Assembly (NCBI GenBank): GCA_914767715.1
Contig: OU612074.1
Coordinates: forward strand, 14,062,062 to 14,126,061
From: Membranipora membranacea
Taxonomy: Eukaryota; Bryozoa; Gymnolaemata; Cheilostomatida; Membraniporidae
Length of the DNA: 64,000 nucleotides
Direction: 5' to 3'
The translations under genes were made by a program, and so were the position numbers. This document shows, in pieces, positions 62,182-64,000 of the stretch. Under the pieces are notes generated by a model. That model had not been told where the DNA came from. It ran no database searches and saw only the letters and a program-made list of their open reading frames with translations. The stretch's first letter is position 1, and each line of letters begins with the position of its first letter.

Positions 62182-64000
62182 GTAAGTTCCTTTTGTTTAA
62201 TGAGTTGTTTCAAATTTTGTTACTGGGGTTTGGTGCGATTTTTTCTCAACTTGATCCGGCTCTGTATGCCATGTCATTTCATGGAGTATCAGGGACCTCC
62301 TTGGTAATGTGATAATATTTTAAAATTAGTTCATTCACTTGCAAACAAAGTTAAACGCACTTTATTCCGTTGTTGTTTACGCAACTCAAACCGGGTAACT
62401 GTAAATTGCTGAACAGGCTGAACAGACTGAACAGCTGAACAGAATTTCTCAGACTACTATTCGTTTGATTCTTTACATGATTGGCTAATTTTGCATGAGC
62501 ATGGACAATTCTTTATATTCTTCTCATTAAATTATTGATTTTAAGGTAATGTCAAAGACAAATTCGAATATCAACATATCATATACCGTTGGAAAGCTGC
62601 CGAGCTACTGAAAATGAATACCTGAACAAAAACTTGATTCGATGACGTTGTGTCATTAAATGGAAGAAATGAGGCAGAAAACGCTGTTTTTGTCAAAGCA
62701 GATGGAGGAGTCAAATTACATGCAAGAAATTTCAAAACAGGTGGAATGTATACTTAGAGATTGAGTTCATAGTAAAATTTGATTTTCTTTGATATACGAC
62801 TAGTCTAAACTGACTTTTTACGTCACGCCATACAACACATTTTTTTTGGTGAAGCCGAGAAAAAATATGTGAAATTTCAATCATTAATTCAGAACAGATC
62901 ATAGGCTCGAAACAAAATTAATTATGATTTTCTCTTAGAGTACACTTTAAATGTCATACATATTGACTTTAAACAAATTAGCTTGCATATTGCGAAAACA
63001 GTGGACTCTCGAATACACCTGATATTTTTCGCATTTTTTGCATAACAACAAATGTGCTGTCCAAATGACCATTATTGTGGCCAAACAAAGTTTTTTTGAA
63101 AGTTCTCACATACGAAGCCGCTTTTATTACCCATGGTGCACGCAGGAAATGCCAACAGATTTTTTCACTGCATCTTCGTTTTTCTTGAATTTAACGCAAA
63201 AGAATGGCCAAAAACACCTCAAAAGTCCCAAAAAATAGCTGTTTTTTGGCATTCTTTTGCGTTAATTTAAAAAAAAACGAAGATGCAGGGAAAAAATCTT
63301 TTGGCATTTCCTGTGTGCACCATGGCTAATGAAAGCGGCTTCGTATGTGAGAACTTTCAAAAAATCTTTGTTTAGCCACAATAATGGTCATTTGGACAGC
63401 ACATTTGATGTTATGCAAAAGTTGCAAAAAATATTAGCTGTATTCGAGAGTCTACTGTTTTTGCAAGATGCAAGCTAATTTGTTGAAAATTAATAGGTAT
63501 GGCATTTGAAGTGTACTCTAAAGGAAAATCATAATTAATTTTGTTTCGAGCCTATGATCTGTTCTGAATTAATGATTGAAATTTCACAGATTTTCATGGC
63601 TTCACAAAAAAAAATGCATTGTATGGCGTGACGTAAAAAGCCAGTTTAGACTAGTCATATATCAAAGAAAATAAAATTTTACGATGAATGCAATCTCTAA
63701 GTATGCATTCCACCTGGTTTGAAATTTCTTACATGTAATTTGACTCCCCCATCTGCTTTGACAAAAACAGCGTTTTCTGCCTCATTTCCTCCCTAAAATA
63801 ACACAACGTCATTGAATCAAGTTTTTGTTCAGGTATTCATTTTCAGTAGCTCGGCAGCTTTCCAACGGTATATGATATGTTGATATTCGGATCGGTCTTT
63901 GACATTACCTTAAGTTTGCATTCACCTTGGTTTCTTTCAATTTCGTTTTCAGTAATTTTTTCGGCATTACACTACTAGTGAATGGATAGAAAGTAGCCCC
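61783..64000. repeat. Tandem segmental duplication, unit 3 (start only)
   Basis: Sequence from the first MATH exon of gene 3 to the window end matches units 1 and 2, so a third unit begins here. Confidence 0.88.
62393..64000. mobile_element. Foldback element with 9-bp target duplication, copy 3 (cut by window end)
   Basis: Left flank ACTCAAACC at 62384-62392, then the same left arm, centre near 63237 and most of the right arm. Confidence 0.83.

Noticed and set aside
1-64000. CRISPR arrays, bacterial operons, prophage or integrated virus
   Set aside because: Direct repeats found are minisatellites, transposon ends or segmental duplications; genes are split by spliceosomal introns and no viral structural genes are visible.

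Overview
The window is AT-rich animal nuclear DNA. Split genes have GT-AG introns, and there are TRAF-family genes, LINE remnants, foldback elements, tRNA-derived SINE-like sequences and a TTAA-flanked DNA transposon. Nothing looks bacterial. The TRAF-like genes and repeat types suggest an invertebrate, probably marine, but I cannot name the species from sequence alone.

The main architecture is a tandem segmental duplication. One unit starts in the first MATH-domain exon of a TRAF-like gene, runs through its 3' exons and about 19 kb of intergenic DNA, and ends in the 5' exons of the next TRAF-like gene. Unit 1 is about 4065-29299, unit 2 about 29300-61782, and unit 3 begins near 61783 and is cut by the window end. 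The units are nearly identical base for base. They differ by clean insertions and deletions: a 7.5-kb transposon only in unit 2, a 0.5-kb foldback element only in unit 1, a 1.4-kb deletion in unit 1, a 1.7-kb deletion in unit 2, and minisatellite and poly-C length changes. The TRAF gene at the left edge has a clearly diverged 5' half (1980 to about 4065) but a 3' half matching the others.

Layout: 1-1105 RTE-like LINE fragment (minus). 1980-7815 TRAF-like gene 1, with a 1.9-kb Mutator-like foldback in an intron. 8058-10514 decayed ZSWIM3/MULE-like gene (minus). 11379-12660 two SGNH-hydrolase-like fragments (minus). 14399-18374 broken multi-exon gene with a CARD-like first exon. 19878-20655 LINE reverse-transcriptase remnant. 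20656-26794 mostly no gene. 26795-33043 TRAF-like gene 2. Then the same series repeats (33286-59277), with the transposon at 39063-46592. 59278 to the right edge is TRAF-like gene 3, incomplete.

The TRAF-like proteins combine a degenerate RING, TRAF-type zinc fingers, a short coiled coil and a full MATH domain, and so look like signalling adaptors. A CARD-like exon lies between them on the same strand, so the repeated unit may be an amplified innate-immune or apoptosis signalling cluster; this is inference. The most unusual element is the unit-2 transposon. One ten-exon gene (40071-45734) joins a Mutator-like transposase domain to a YqaJ/lambda-exonuclease-type nuclease. Exon phases fit throughout, apart from one apparent 1-nt frameshift.
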